In this document: positions 9,447-17,897 of the stretch, piece after piece
Position numbering within the stretch: the stretch's first letter is position 1
Layout of the letters: each line of letters starts with the position of its first letter
Origin: Bacteroidota bacterium
Lineage (GTDB): Bacteria; Bacteroidota; Ignavibacteria; UBA10030; UBA8401
Direction of reading: 5' to 3'
Assembly: GCA_008933835.1 (NCBI GenBank)
Contig: WBUG01000002.1
Span: forward strand, 1-62,928
Length of the DNA: 62,928 nt
Translations under genes and position numbers: made by a program
Notes under the pieces: model-generated
Database searches by the model: none
Told to the model about the DNA's origin: nothing
Seen by the model: the letters and a program-made list of their open reading frames with translations, nothing else

Positions 9447-11090
9447 ATGGGCAGACTGCAGCGGTACTATTCGGGCTCCATCAAGAACAAAGCGGTCCTG
9501 TCGTTCATGGGACCGCTCGTCATCATCGTCGTCTTCATCGCGGTGTTCTATCCGGCGCGTCAGCGGGAGCAGGGGCTGGAGGATGCAGAGCGGCTCGTGA
9601 CGACCCTCAGCGAGATGCTCGCGGTCTCGGTCGGCGCCGGATTACACGACAGCAATTTCGACCTCGTGCAGTCGGCGTTCGACTGGATCAAGAAGGATGA
9701 CAACATCCTCTACACGGCCATCATCGACGAGAGCGAGACGCCGGTCATCGAACACAATCCGTCGTCGATGAAAGTGGAGTACAAGTCCATTACCGGCTTC
9801 TCGTACGATGAGAGCGGAGAACGGTTCCTCGCGGGGTATCCGGTCGTCTACAAAGGACAGAACTTCGGCCGCATCGTGATGGTCTATTCGATGGCCGATG
9901 CCATGGCGCAGATCCGGACCGGCATGTACACCACCATCGCCGTGGGACTGGCGCTGCTGATCGTCGGACGCATCTTCATCACCACGGTGTTCAAGGGGAT
10001 CACCACCGGGATCATCCGGCTGCGGGACGCCGCGAAACTGGCGGCGACCGGGAACTTGAACGTTTCGGCGGACCATGCGTCGGAGGACGAGGTGGGCGAG
10101 CTCTCCGTCTCCTTCAATCAGATGATGGAGAACATCCGGGGTCTGATGACCGAGGTGCGGGAAGCCACATCCGCGGTCGCCAGTGCGAGCACCGAGATCA
10201 GCTCCTCCACGGAACAGATGGCGGCCGGCGCGCAGGAGCAGAGTTCGCAGACCTCGGAGGTCGCCGCGGCCATCGAGCAGATGACGAGGACCTTGGAGCA
10301 GGGGGCGGTCGGCATCCGTCAGGCGGCCGAGACCGCCGTCCAAGCCGGTTCGGACGCTCAAAAAGGGGGTACGGTCGTCGATGAGACCATCCGGGGAATG
10401 CAGCGCATCTCCGACGTGGTCAACTCATCGGCGCAGCAGGTGAAGGTGCTCGGGACGTCGAGCGACAAGATCGGAGAGATCATCGGCGTCATCGACGACA
10501 TCGCGGACCAGACCAATCTGCTGGCGCTCAACGCCGCCATCGAAGCGGCGCGGGCCGGCGAACAGGGGCGGGGTTTCGCCGTCGTGGCGGACGAGGTCCG
10601 GAAGCTCGCCGAGCGCACCACGAAGGCGACGAAGGAGATCGCATCGATGATCAAACAGATCCAGAGCGACACCGCACAGGCGGTCACGTCGATGCAGAAG
10701 GGGACGCAGGAGGTGAGCAGCGGCATCGTGAAGGCGGAGGAGGCCGGTGCGATGCTGAAGAGCATCGTCCATGGCGCGCAGGAGGTCGCAGCAATGATCC
10801 GGCAGATCTCGTCGGCCAGTCAGGAACAGACCGTGACCGCGAACCAGATATCCAAGAACATCGACGCCATCAGTTCGGTGACGCAGGAGAGCACCAGCGG
10901 CGTGCAGCAGATCGCCCGTACGGCGGAGGACCTCAACCGGTTGACGGAGAACCTGCAGCACCTCATCGACCGGTTCGACGTCGCGGACGGGGCGCATCAC
11001 ATGCGCTCCGGGAACCATCAACGGACTCCGAACGGGGGACGGAAGATTGGGACCGCCGTATCATCGAACGGACATCTCGTGCACGGATAG
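9447..11090 (+). CDS. Methyl-accepting chemotaxis protein, single-Cache-like sensor
   Basis: The ATG at 9447 (AAGGGAGCGCGC upstream) is preferred to the in-frame TTG at 9423, which overlaps the previous gene. 547 residues: TM1 at about 15-36, a periplasmic domain at about 40-158 with a Cache-like pattern ([17 protein letters not shown]), TM2 at about 160-182, HAMP, then the signalling domain with the conserved tip. It ends SSNGHLVHG. The architecture and tail are closest to the receptor at 3690, and it too follows a small periplasmic binding-protein-like gene, so the two gene pairs look like duplicates. Confidence 0.95.
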   Translation: MGRLQRYYSGSIKNKAVLSFMGPLVIIVVFIAVFYPARQREQGLEDAERLVTTLSEMLAVSVGAGLHDSNFDLVQSAFDWIKKDDNILYTAIIDESETPVIEHNPSSMKVEYKSITGFSYDESGERFLAGYPVVYKGQNFGRIVMVYSMADAMAQIRTGMYTTIAVGLALLIVGRIFITTVFKGITTGIIRLRDAAKLAATGNLNVSADHASEDEVGELSVSFNQMMENIRGLMTEVREATSAVASASTEISSSTEQMAAGAQEQSSQTSEVAAAIEQMTRTLEQGAVGIRQAAETAVQAGSDAQKGGTVVDETIRGMQRISDVVNSSAQQVKVLGTSSDKIGEIIGVIDDIADQTNLLALNAAIEAARAGEQGRGFAVVADEVRKLAERTTKATKEIASMIKQIQSDTAQAVTSMQKGTQEVSSGIVKAEEAGAMLKSIVHGAQEVAAMIRQISSASQEQTVTANQISKNIDAISSVTQESTSGVQQIARTAEDLNRLTENLQHLIDRFDVADGAHHMRSGNHQRTPNGGRKIGTAVSSNGHLVHG

Positions 11091-11160
11091 GTAGGCCCCG
11101 GGGGGGATGGACGCGCGGAGCGGTTCAGGCTTCTTCCCGCATCTGAGCCGGTACCCCAGA

Positions 11161-11184
11161 GGAGGTCCTTCCGCAGGGACCTCC
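11161..11184 (+). terminator. Hairpin before second haem receptor
   Basis: GGAGGTCC (11161-11168) pairs with GGACCTCC (11177-11184) across an 8-nt loop, in the 155-bp gap before the next receptor. There is no T tract. It may be an attenuator or mRNA stem; it also masks an anti-Shine-Dalgarno-like GGAGG. Confidence 0.4.
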
Positions 11185-11245
11185 CGCGGGTGCCGCAGAG
11201 TTTCCCATGTAACGACATCACATCAACAACCGCAGAGCGGACACT

Positions 11246-13081
11246 ATGAAACAGTTCATCTCCCGCATGAGTCTCCAGTCCAAGATACTGGTCCCCATCA
11301 TCCTCGTCTCGATGGTCGCGACGATCGCGCTCTATAACTACATCTATGCGACCATCTTCGACGCGAAGATCGAGGAACACGTCGCCGAGGCGCGTGCCCT
11401 CATCATCACCGCCGAATCCGCGCGGGAGTACGCTGCGGACCAGTACAATCTCGGCATCTTCAAGGAGGACCTGAAGACCAAAGAGCAGGTGCTCCATACG
11501 GTGCCGGTGCTCGCGGCGATGAAGGTCATCGCGAAGAAAGCGGATGAAATGGGTGTGAAGTTCAAGGTGCCGAAGTTCCAGCCCCGCAATCCCAAGAACG
11601 AGCCGGACACCTACGAGGCGGACGTGCTGCGGAAGCTCGAAGCGGGGAATGTTCCGGAGTTCTGGGAGTTCAGCGAGCAATCCAAAGAGATCCGGTACTT
11701 CCGTCCGGTGAAGCTCACCAGGGACTGTATGATGTGCCACGGCGACCCGGCGACCTCGAAGGAACTCTGGGGGAACAGCGACGGCAAAGACATCACCGGC
11801 GGATCGATGGAGAACTGGAAGGAAGGGGAGGTGCATGGAGCGTTCGAGATCCGCACGGACCTGACGCATGCGGTCTCCGAAGTGCAGACCGCCTCCATGT
11901 GGGCGGCGATGATCGTCTTTCTGGCCGGTCTGGCGGTGGTCGCCGTCGCCATCTTCATCGCGCGGTGGTTCACCGCTCCCATCAAAGAACTGGCGGCACA
12001 GTCCGAGAGCATCGCCCAGGGAGACCTGCGCTACGTCCACACCCCGGCGCTCGACCGGCGATCCGAGAACGGCGATGAGATGGGGCAGCTCGTCCGTTCC
12101 TATGGCGTGATGGTCAACTCGCTGCGCGACATCATCCGGAAGGTGGGCGAATCCAGCGGCGCCGTCGCCAGCGCCAGCACCGAGATCAGCGCGAGCACCG
12201 AACAGATGGCCGCGGGGGCGCACCAGCAGACCAGCCAGGCCAGCGAGGTCGCCAGCGCCGTCGAGGAGATGACCAAGACCATCGTCGAGAACTCGCAGAC
12301 GGCCAAGCACACCGCCGAGACCTCCAAGCAGGCGAAGATCGCCGCGGAGCAGGGGGGCAAGGTCGTGGAAGACACCGTGAACGGGATGAAGAAGATCGCG
12401 GATGTGGTCCGCTCCTCAGCGACCACCGTGCAGGCGCTCGGTCGCTCCAGCGACCAGATCGGCGAGATCATCAGCGTCATCGAAGAGATCGCGGACCAGA
12501 CGAACCTGCTGGCGCTCAACGCCGCCATCGAGGCGGCCCGTGCCGGGGAACAAGGACGCGGATTCGCGGTGGTGGCGGACGAAGTGCGGAAGCTCGCCGA
12601 ACGCACCACGAAGGCGACCAAGGAGATCGCGTCGATGATCAAACAGATCCAGACCGACACCAAGGGGGCCGTGACGGCGATGCAGGAGGGGACGAAGCAG
12701 GTGGACGCCGGCATCGCGCTGGCGGACCGCGCCGGAGTCTCGCTGCAGGAGATCGTCGCCATCAGTCAGAAGGTGACCGACATGATCTCGCAGATCGCGG
12801 GAGCGAGCGAAGAGCAGTCGAAGGCGAGCGAGCTCATCGCCAAGAACGTCGAAGGCATCAGCATCGTCACGCAGGAGACCGCCAACGGCGCGCAGCAGAT
12901 CGCGCACACCGCCGAAGACCTCAGCAAGCTCACCGAGCATCTGGAAGAGATCGTCGGCCGGTTCCAGCTCACCGATGAGGACGGGACGAAGAAAGAGCAT
13001 CACCACGTCCGGCGCGCCTCCGGTCCTGCCCGTTCGCAGACCGTCGTCACCGAAGACGGCCAGATGCTCGGCCGACGCTGA
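11246..13081 (+). CDS. Haem-binding methyl-accepting chemotaxis protein (CMMCH)
   Basis: 611 residues. TM1 at about 13-33, a periplasmic Tll0287-like (DUF3365) domain at about 40-210 containing the haem motif C161-M-M-C164-H165-G-D, TM2 at about 216-238, HAMP, then the signalling domain with the conserved tip. The CMMCHGDP context is typical of this haem-PAS family. The C-terminus is EDGQMLGRR, a divergent form of the shared GxLV tail. With the receptor at 5789 it gives the locus two periplasmic haem sensors, consistent with taxis driven by redox potential or an electron acceptor. Confidence 0.93.
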   Translation: MKQFISRMSLQSKILVPIILVSMVATIALYNYIYATIFDAKIEEHVAEARALIITAESAREYAADQYNLGIFKEDLKTKEQVLHTVPVLAAMKVIAKKADEMGVKFKVPKFQPRNPKNEPDTYEADVLRKLEAGNVPEFWEFSEQSKEIRYFRPVKLTRDCMMCHGDPATSKELWGNSDGKDITGGSMENWKEGEVHGAFEIRTDLTHAVSEVQTASMWAAMIVFLAGLAVVAVAIFIARWFTAPIKELAAQSESIAQGDLRYVHTPALDRRSENGDEMGQLVRSYGVMVNSLRDIIRKVGESSGAVASASTEISASTEQMAAGAHQQTSQASEVASAVEEMTKTIVENSQTAKHTAETSKQAKIAAEQGGKVVEDTVNGMKKIADVVRSSATTVQALGRSSDQIGEIISVIEEIADQTNLLALNAAIEAARAGEQGRGFAVVADEVRKLAERTTKATKEIASMIKQIQTDTKGAVTAMQEGTKQVDAGIALADRAGVSLQEIVAISQKVTDMISQIAGASEEQSKASELIAKNVEGISIVTQETANGAQQIAHTAEDLSKLTEHLEEIVGRFQLTDEDGTKKEHHHVRRASGPARSQTVVTEDGQMLGRR

Positions 13082-13096
13082 CCCACACACACATAC

Positions 13097-13122
13097 CGCC
13101 GACCGGCGCCCGCCGGTCGGCG
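13097..13122 (+). terminator. 11-bp perfect hairpin just before porin start
   Basis: CGCCGACCGGC (13097-13107) pairs with GCCGGTCGGCG (13112-13122) around a GCCC tetraloop. It lies immediately 5' of the Shine-Dalgarno AAAGGAG of the next gene, with no T run. More likely an intercistronic RNA stem or translational modulator than a full terminator. Confidence 0.45.
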
Positions 13123-13135
13123 AAAGGAGCGCACC

Positions 13136-14371
13136 ATGAGACGGATGCTCATTGCTGCTGCGGTGGCGCTGGTCACCGCCGTTTCCGCACAGGAACACTC
13201 CATCGCCGACAATCGCGGCGTCCCGGCGGACGGGACCTCCGAAGAACGGCCCTTCCCTGAACCGCGTACACCGTTCCTTCCGGCCGGAATGTCCTTCCGC
13301 GCCGCGGTGAAGAGCGACCTGCTGAGCGTCGCGAGCGGCGGGCTGCGCCGCGGTGCGCACTCCATCACGCAGGCGGACCTCATCACGGAATTGGACGGAC
13401 ACACGCTTGCGGGACTCTCCGGTGCCCGCCTGTTCGTGCAGTTCATGGCGAACAGCGGCGGAGGTCTGAACGCTTCTTCCGGCGAAATGCAGCTGGCGAG
13501 CAACATCGAGGCGTACCGGACGATGCGGCTCTACCAGTGCTGGCTGGAGCAGCAACTGCCGGACCTCGGACTCTCTCTCCTCGCCGGTCTCTTCGATCTC
13601 AACAGCGAATTCTACGTCACAGAGTCCTCCGGCCTCTTCCTCAACAGTTCCTTCGGTATCGGCGCCGATCTCGCCCAGACCGGCCGGAACGGTCCCTCCA
13701 TCTTTCCCAGCACGTCCCTCGCGTTCCGGGTCCGATATGACATGCCGGAGGTCGGTTCGCTCTCGGCGGCGCTCTTCGACGGCACCCCCGGAGCCTCTGA
13801 CGACGCCGAACGGTTCGGTATCGCTGTCGGCGGGAATGACGGATATCTTGCGGTCACCGAAGTCTCGTTCGCTGCCGGTGAGAGCGGCCGTATCGGCGGA
13901 GGATTCTGGCGGTACACCGCATCGTTCGATGACCTGTGCGCGGTCGACATCCCCGTCACGAGGCAGGACAATGACGGAGCATATATCCTCGCCGAACTCT
14001 CCCTCTCGCCGGGATGGACCGATGATGAAGCGTTGCATCTGTTCTTCCGGGGCGGGACCGCGAACGGGCATCTGAACGCCGTTCACCGGCACATCGGTAC
14101 CGGAGTCGTCTATGAACGCGGCGGAGGTGCCCTTGTCGCAGGATACGCCGTGGCGGTCGCCGAGATAGGTGATGATGTAGCGCTTCTGCAGATGCTGGAT
14201 GGTACCCCGTCCGCAGCGGCGGAATCGGTCCATGAACTCACCATCTCCCGCCGTTTCACCGATTGGCTGACGCTCCAGGGGGACCTCCAGTACATCATCC
14301 ACCCATCGGCACGCCGCGACATCGGCCATGCGCTCGTCGGAGGCGCCCGCATCATCATCGCAATGGAATAA
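13136..14371 (+). CDS. OprB-like carbohydrate-selective porin
   Basis: 411 residues with a signal peptide (about 1-19, cleaved near VSAQ). The mature sequence resembles OprB-family porins: a region on a 'GLSGARLFVQF...' strand followed by YQCWLEQQLPDLGLSLLAG and FDLNSEFYVTESSGLFLNSS, which is characteristic of that family. OprB-type porins admit sugars and other small solutes. It follows the haem receptor by 54 bp, separated by a strong hairpin, and is the last gene before the chemotaxis operon. It is probably the 3' gene of the sensory transcript. Confidence 0.8.
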   Translation: MRRMLIAAAVALVTAVSAQEHSIADNRGVPADGTSEERPFPEPRTPFLPAGMSFRAAVKSDLLSVASGGLRRGAHSITQADLITELDGHTLAGLSGARLFVQFMANSGGGLNASSGEMQLASNIEAYRTMRLYQCWLEQQLPDLGLSLLAGLFDLNSEFYVTESSGLFLNSSFGIGADLAQTGRNGPSIFPSTSLAFRVRYDMPEVGSLSAALFDGTPGASDDAERFGIAVGGNDGYLAVTEVSFAAGESGRIGGGFWRYTASFDDLCAVDIPVTRQDNDGAYILAELSLSPGWTDDEALHLFFRGGTANGHLNAVHRHIGTGVVYERGGGALVAGYAVAVAEIGDDVALLQMLDGTPSAAAESVHELTISRRFTDWLTLQGDLQYIIHPSARRDIGHALVGGARIIIAME

Positions 14372-14389
14372 TCGCGTCGTACCGGTCAG

Positions 14390-14407
14390 CTGGCGAATAT
14401 TCGCCAG
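14390..14407. promoter_or_regulatory. Palindromic operator B, perfect 18-bp palindrome
   Basis: CTGGCGAATATTCGCCAG reads identically on both strands. It is the best copy of the element that precedes the porin, flgB, fliL and possibly cytochrome operons. The 16-bp core (14391-14406) ends 80 bp before the -24 box at 14487. Confidence 0.7.
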
Positions 14408-14486
14408 ACCCGTCGCGCGAGGTCGGACCTTCGGCGGCGGATGTTCGATTTCACACCGATTTCAGAGGGTTTTTGTTACGGAAGAT

Positions 14487-14502
14487 TGGCACGCTATCTG
14501 AA
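14487..14502 (+). promoter_or_regulatory. Sigma-54-like promoter of chemotaxis operon, divergent -12
   Basis: TGGCAC-GCTAT-CTGAA. The -24 element is perfect, but the -12 element has GA where GC is expected. It lies correctly between operator B and the first chemotaxis gene (ATG 14544). It may be a weak promoter, or need a strong activator. Confidence 0.5.
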
Positions 14503-14543
14503 AGGGAAACGGGTGGATTCGTGAACCCATTTTCGGAGGGAGT

Positions 14544-14747
14544 ATGCGTCATGCAGCGCATCAACAACCGGCCGCGGCCTTGAAGCGTCAACGCAGAGAA
14601 GAACATTTGCGGCTCTTTGTCAACTCGTTCGCGTACCGCGGCGAACGGTGCGAGGAATGCGGACATCCCTGGACGGAGCGGGGGGAGCTGCATCATGTCC
14701 ATTGTTCGTCGTTCGTGAACCCCCACACCATCCATCGTCATTCGTAA
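14544..14747 (+). CDS. Small Cys/His-rich protein, possible zinc binder
   Basis: 67 residues, starting at an ATG with GGAGGG just upstream. The first half is basic and helical. The second half contains C-E-E-C-G-H and then LHHVHC, a spacing that could hold one zinc ion and recalls the core of HNH-type zinc ribbons, though the rest of a nuclease domain is absent. It is the first gene downstream of operator B and its promoter and ends 43 bp before the HEAT-repeat gene. Coding status rests on the ribosome site and position; function unknown. Confidence 0.5.
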   Translation: MRHAAHQQPAAALKRQRREEHLRLFVNSFAYRGERCEECGHPWTERGELHHVHCSSFVNPHTIHRHS

Positions 14748-14790
14748 CGCCGGTCGCGGCGTCATCAGCACCGAAACCATCAGGACTGCT

Positions 14791-16209
14791 ATGATCCATC
14801 GAGAAAGCAAGAACCTTCTCATCGACCTCTTCTCCCATCCGGACGCGTCGGTGCGCCGTCACAGCGCCGAGCGGCTTTCGGAGCTGAAGAGCGCCATCGT
14901 TTCGGCTTCGCTCGCCCTGGCGCTGCAGGACCAGGACAAGGGGGTGCGCGATGCGGCGGCGCGGGCGCTGCTCGGCATGAAGAGCAAGAGCGCAGCGTTC
15001 GCCATCGCGGAGTACCTCGTCGATTCGTCGTTCATCACGCGCAACCTCGCCTCGAACCTGCTGTACCAGTTCGGCGAGGTCTCGATCGAGCCGCTGCTCT
15101 TCTATGCGGTGTACGACAACCATGACGTGCGGAAGCTCGCCATCGACACGCTCGGTATGATCGGCCATCCGTCCGCGCTGCCGGTGCTGAGCACGCTCAT
15201 CCAGGACCCCGACGAGAACGTCATTCTGGCGGTCGTCGAAGCGTTCGGCAACATCAAGGACCCTTCCGTCATCCCGCATCTGGCGATGATCTACGCGACG
15301 AACGGTTACGCGCGTACCGTGGTCGCCGAAGCGATGGGGAAGATCGGCCATCCGTCGGCGGTGCCGTTCCTGCTCACCCGCCTGCTCGAACAGCCGCAGC
15401 CGGAGGGGGAGGAGCAGCTCGTCATCTTCGCGGTCATCGAAGCGCTGGCGGCGGCCGGTTCGCCCGACGCGGTACCGCACCTGACCCGGCTCGCCGGCTC
15501 CACCGCCGGCAAGATCCGCAACATCATCCTGTACGCGCTCGTCTGCATCGCGGAGCGCTATGAGACGCCGCTCAGTTCGTTCAGCGGACTGGCACCGCTC
15601 TTTACGGAAGCGCTGTCGGACGACGACACTCGTATCGTCATCACCGCGGTGAAGGCGCTGCAATCCATGCCCTCGGACGCATCGGAGAACGAGGTGCTCC
15701 GCCTTCTCGGACGGAACGCCGTGCTGGACCAGTACATCCTGACCAGTATCCGCGCCGGCAGCACGCTGTTCGCTGCCGTGGCGGAACGCTTCCGCATCCT
15801 GACGCCGGAGCAGCGGAAAGCCGCACTGGAGCACCTCATCCCGCAGATGGCGGAACTCGGGGTGTCCGGCGGTCCGGACATCGTCCGAAGCCGTGAACGG
15901 CTCTTCGAAGCGGTCGAGAAGGAATGGCTGGAAGCGGACGACGATGCGCGGATCGTCTTCTTCGACGCCCTCTTCCACCTCGACGAGCAGCGCGCAGTGA
16001 TGTACTTCCAGGAGCTCATCGCCGATCCGGAGTTCTGGATGCGTGCCCATGCGCTCGAACTGCTCGCACAGATCGGTCACTACCGCAGCGTGGACGTGCT
16101 CGCGCGATTCCTCGAAGATCCGGACGACGAGGTCCGCTCCTACGTACAGTATGTTCTGTCATCCCGCGGAGTCATCGCCGAAAGCGCGCAGGGAGAGGAC
16201 ACCCTATGA
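14791..16209 (+). CDS. HEAT-repeat protein of chemotaxis operon
   Basis: 472 residues made almost wholly of HEAT/PBS-lyase-type helical repeats of about 31-33 residues, for example near 20-50 (HPDASVRRHSAERLSELK), 50-80, 118-150 (GHPSALPVLSTLIQDPDENV), 150-180, 180-215 and 430-460. There is no signal peptide, membrane segment or enzyme motif. The stop overlaps the cheR start (ATGA), so the two are translationally coupled. HEAT proteins are scaffolds; here a role in assembling or localising the chemotaxis array is an inference from position only. Confidence 0.85.
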   Translation: MIHRESKNLLIDLFSHPDASVRRHSAERLSELKSAIVSASLALALQDQDKGVRDAAARALLGMKSKSAAFAIAEYLVDSSFITRNLASNLLYQFGEVSIEPLLFYAVYDNHDVRKLAIDTLGMIGHPSALPVLSTLIQDPDENVILAVVEAFGNIKDPSVIPHLAMIYATNGYARTVVAEAMGKIGHPSAVPFLLTRLLEQPQPEGEEQLVIFAVIEALAAAGSPDAVPHLTRLAGSTAGKIRNIILYALVCIAERYETPLSSFSGLAPLFTEALSDDDTRIVITAVKALQSMPSDASENEVLRLLGRNAVLDQYILTSIRAGSTLFAAVAERFRILTPEQRKAALEHLIPQMAELGVSGGPDIVRSRERLFEAVEKEWLEADDDARIVFFDALFHLDEQRAVMYFQELIADPEFWMRAHALELLAQIGHYRSVDVLARFLEDPDDEVRSYVQYVLSSRGVIAESAQGEDTL

Positions 16210-17081
16210 ACGCCCAACCGGTCATCGTTTCTTCGCTGTTGAACCGACCGCAGACCATGAGCGATGCCACGTTCCGGGAGATGCGGGAGTTCATCTACCA
16301 GAAGACGGGCATCTACTACCAGGACAACAAGAAGTACCTTCTGGAGAGCCGCATCTCCAAACGTCTGCAGACGCTCCGGATGGACCGCTTCGAGGAATAT
16401 CTCGACCTCATCAAGTTCGGTGCGGGGCGCGAAGAGGAGAAGAAACACCTCTTCGACGCCATCACCATCAACGAGACGTACTTCTTCCGGAACGAACCGC
16501 AGTTCGACATCATGGAGAAGACCCTCATCCCCGAGATCCTCAAGGCGAAGGCCGCCGGCCGTTCCAAACTGCGCGTCTGGAGCGCCGCCAGTTCGTCGGG
16601 AGAGGAGGCGCACACCATCGCGATGATCTTCCTCGAGAAGATCAAGCCGAAGTACCCCGGCGTCGAGCTGGAGGTGGTCGGAACGGACATCAGTCCGTCG
16701 GTCATCGAGACGGCCCGTAAAGGGGTCTACCGCGAATATTCGGTGCGCAACATGCCGAAGAACTACCTGGAGAAGTACTTCACGGCGGCGGACGGCCGCT
16801 ACACCGTCGTGGAGCCGGTCCGCAAGCTCGTCCGTTTCGAGCACCTCAATCTGTACGACCAGCCGCGGATGCGGATGATGAGCAGCTTCGACGTCGTCTT
16901 CTGCTGCAACGTGCTCATCTACTTCGACGCGAAGTCGAAGATCCAGGTGGTGTCGAACCTGTACGACAGCCTGAACCGTGGCGGGTATCTCTTCATCGGG
17001 TACGCCGAGTCGCTGCACGGCATCTCGTCCGCGTTCAAAGTCATCAATTTCCCGAAAGCGATCACGTACAAGAAGGAGTGA
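16206..17081 (+). CDS. cheR: Chemotaxis protein methyltransferase CheR
   Basis: 291 residues. The ATG at 16206 overlaps the preceding stop. CheR uses S-adenosylmethionine to methylate glutamates on chemoreceptors and so sets adaptation. An N-terminal helical CheR_N region (about 15-75) is followed by the methyltransferase domain with the SAM-binding segment RVWSAASSSGEEAHTIAM, an acidic strand end (GTDIS) and the NVLIYFD motif. There is no C-terminal TPR extension. It is followed at 3 bp by a CheY gene. Confidence 0.96.
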   Translation: MNAQPVIVSSLLNRPQTMSDATFREMREFIYQKTGIYYQDNKKYLLESRISKRLQTLRMDRFEEYLDLIKFGAGREEEKKHLFDAITINETYFFRNEPQFDIMEKTLIPEILKAKAAGRSKLRVWSAASSSGEEAHTIAMIFLEKIKPKYPGVELEVVGTDISPSVIETARKGVYREYSVRNMPKNYLEKYFTAADGRYTVVEPVRKLVRFEHLNLYDQPRMRMMSSFDVVFCCNVLIYFDAKSKIQVVSNLYDSLNRGGYLFIGYAESLHGISSAFKVINFPKAITYKKE

Positions 17082-17084
17082 CCT

Positions 17085-17459
17085 GTGAACCAAACCATCC
17101 TGGTCGTCGATGATTCGTCGACCGTCCGCAAGTTCGTCTCGGTCTCGCTCTCCATGCAGGGTTTCCGTGTGGTCACGGCCGAAGACGGCATGGATGCCCT
17201 CGAGAAACTGCCGAAGGAACCGATCGACCTCATCATCACGGACCTGAACATGCCGAACATGGACGGGATGGAGCTGATCAGGACCCTCCGGTCGAACAGC
17301 ACGTACCACGAGCTGCCCATCATCATCCTCACCTCCCTCAAGGAGGGGAGCCTCCGCGACGAAAGTCAGGCGCTCGGCATCCATTCATATCTGAACAAAC
17401 CGTTCAGTCTCGAAAAGGTCCAGTACGAGGTCTCGAAGTACCTCGCCTGGTCGGAATGA
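17085..17459 (+). CDS. cheY: CheY-type single-domain response regulator
   Basis: 124 residues, a receiver domain only. It has acidic pocket D9-D10, phospho-acceptor D53 (ITDLNMPNMDG), T83 and K105 (LNKPF). GTG start with AAGGAG 8 bp upstream. It should accept phosphate from CheA and act on the flagellar switch or serve as a phosphate sink. A second CheY gene follows 24 bp downstream, and the sequence does not show which one binds FliM. Confidence 0.93.
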   Translation: MNQTILVVDDSSTVRKFVSVSLSMQGFRVVTAEDGMDALEKLPKEPIDLIITDLNMPNMDGMELIRTLRSNSTYHELPIIILTSLKEGSLRDESQALGIHSYLNKPFSLEKVQYEVSKYLAWSE

Positions 17460-17483
17460 CGGACGAACGAGGAGCACACACGT

Positions 17484-17867
17484 ATGGCGATCAAATTCCT
17501 GGTGGTGGACGATTCGCTGACGATGCGGCGCATCGTCATCAATGCACTGAAATCCATCGGTTATGACACGGTCATCGAGGCCGGCGACGGCAAAGAGGCG
17601 TTCGGAAAACTGGAGTCGGAGGGGGCGGACTTCCTCATCTCGGACTGGAACATGCCCGAGATGAACGGACTGGAGCTCGTGAAGATGGTGCGTTCCGCCG
17701 GCTCCAAGTCCGACATCCCCATCCTGATGGTCACCACGCGCGGCAACAAGACCGACGTCCTCGAGGCGATGCAGGCGCGCGTGAACAACTACATCATCAA
17801 ACCGTTCACACCGCAGGCGCTCAAAGAGAAGATCGACCAGATCCTCAAGACCGCCCCGGTGGGCTGA
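17484..17867 (+). CDS. cheY: Chemotaxis response regulator CheY
   Basis: 127 residues, a receiver domain only: D9-D10, phospho-acceptor D54 (ISDWNMPEMNG), Thr at 84-85, K106 (IIKPF). The SDWNMP segment is the one typical of motor-binding CheY in bacteria that use CheZ, and a CheZ-like gene follows 30 bp downstream. This copy is therefore the better candidate for the FliM-binding CheY. Confidence 0.95.
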   Translation: MAIKFLVVDDSLTMRRIVINALKSIGYDTVIEAGDGKEAFGKLESEGADFLISDWNMPEMNGLELVKMVRSAGSKSDIPILMVTTRGNKTDVLEAMQARVNNYIIKPFTPQALKEKIDQILKTAPVG

Positions 17868-17897
17868 CGGCGCGTCTCACCAGAACGCAGGAACAAC

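Noticed and set aside
14544-14747. HNH endonuclease
   Set aside because: Only a CxxC and an HH-H-C cluster are present in 67 residues; the rest of the nuclease fold is missing.
16733-16748. AATATT-centred sequence inside cheR resembling the operator
   Set aside because: It lacks the TGGC and GCCA half-sites and lies inside a conserved coding stretch.
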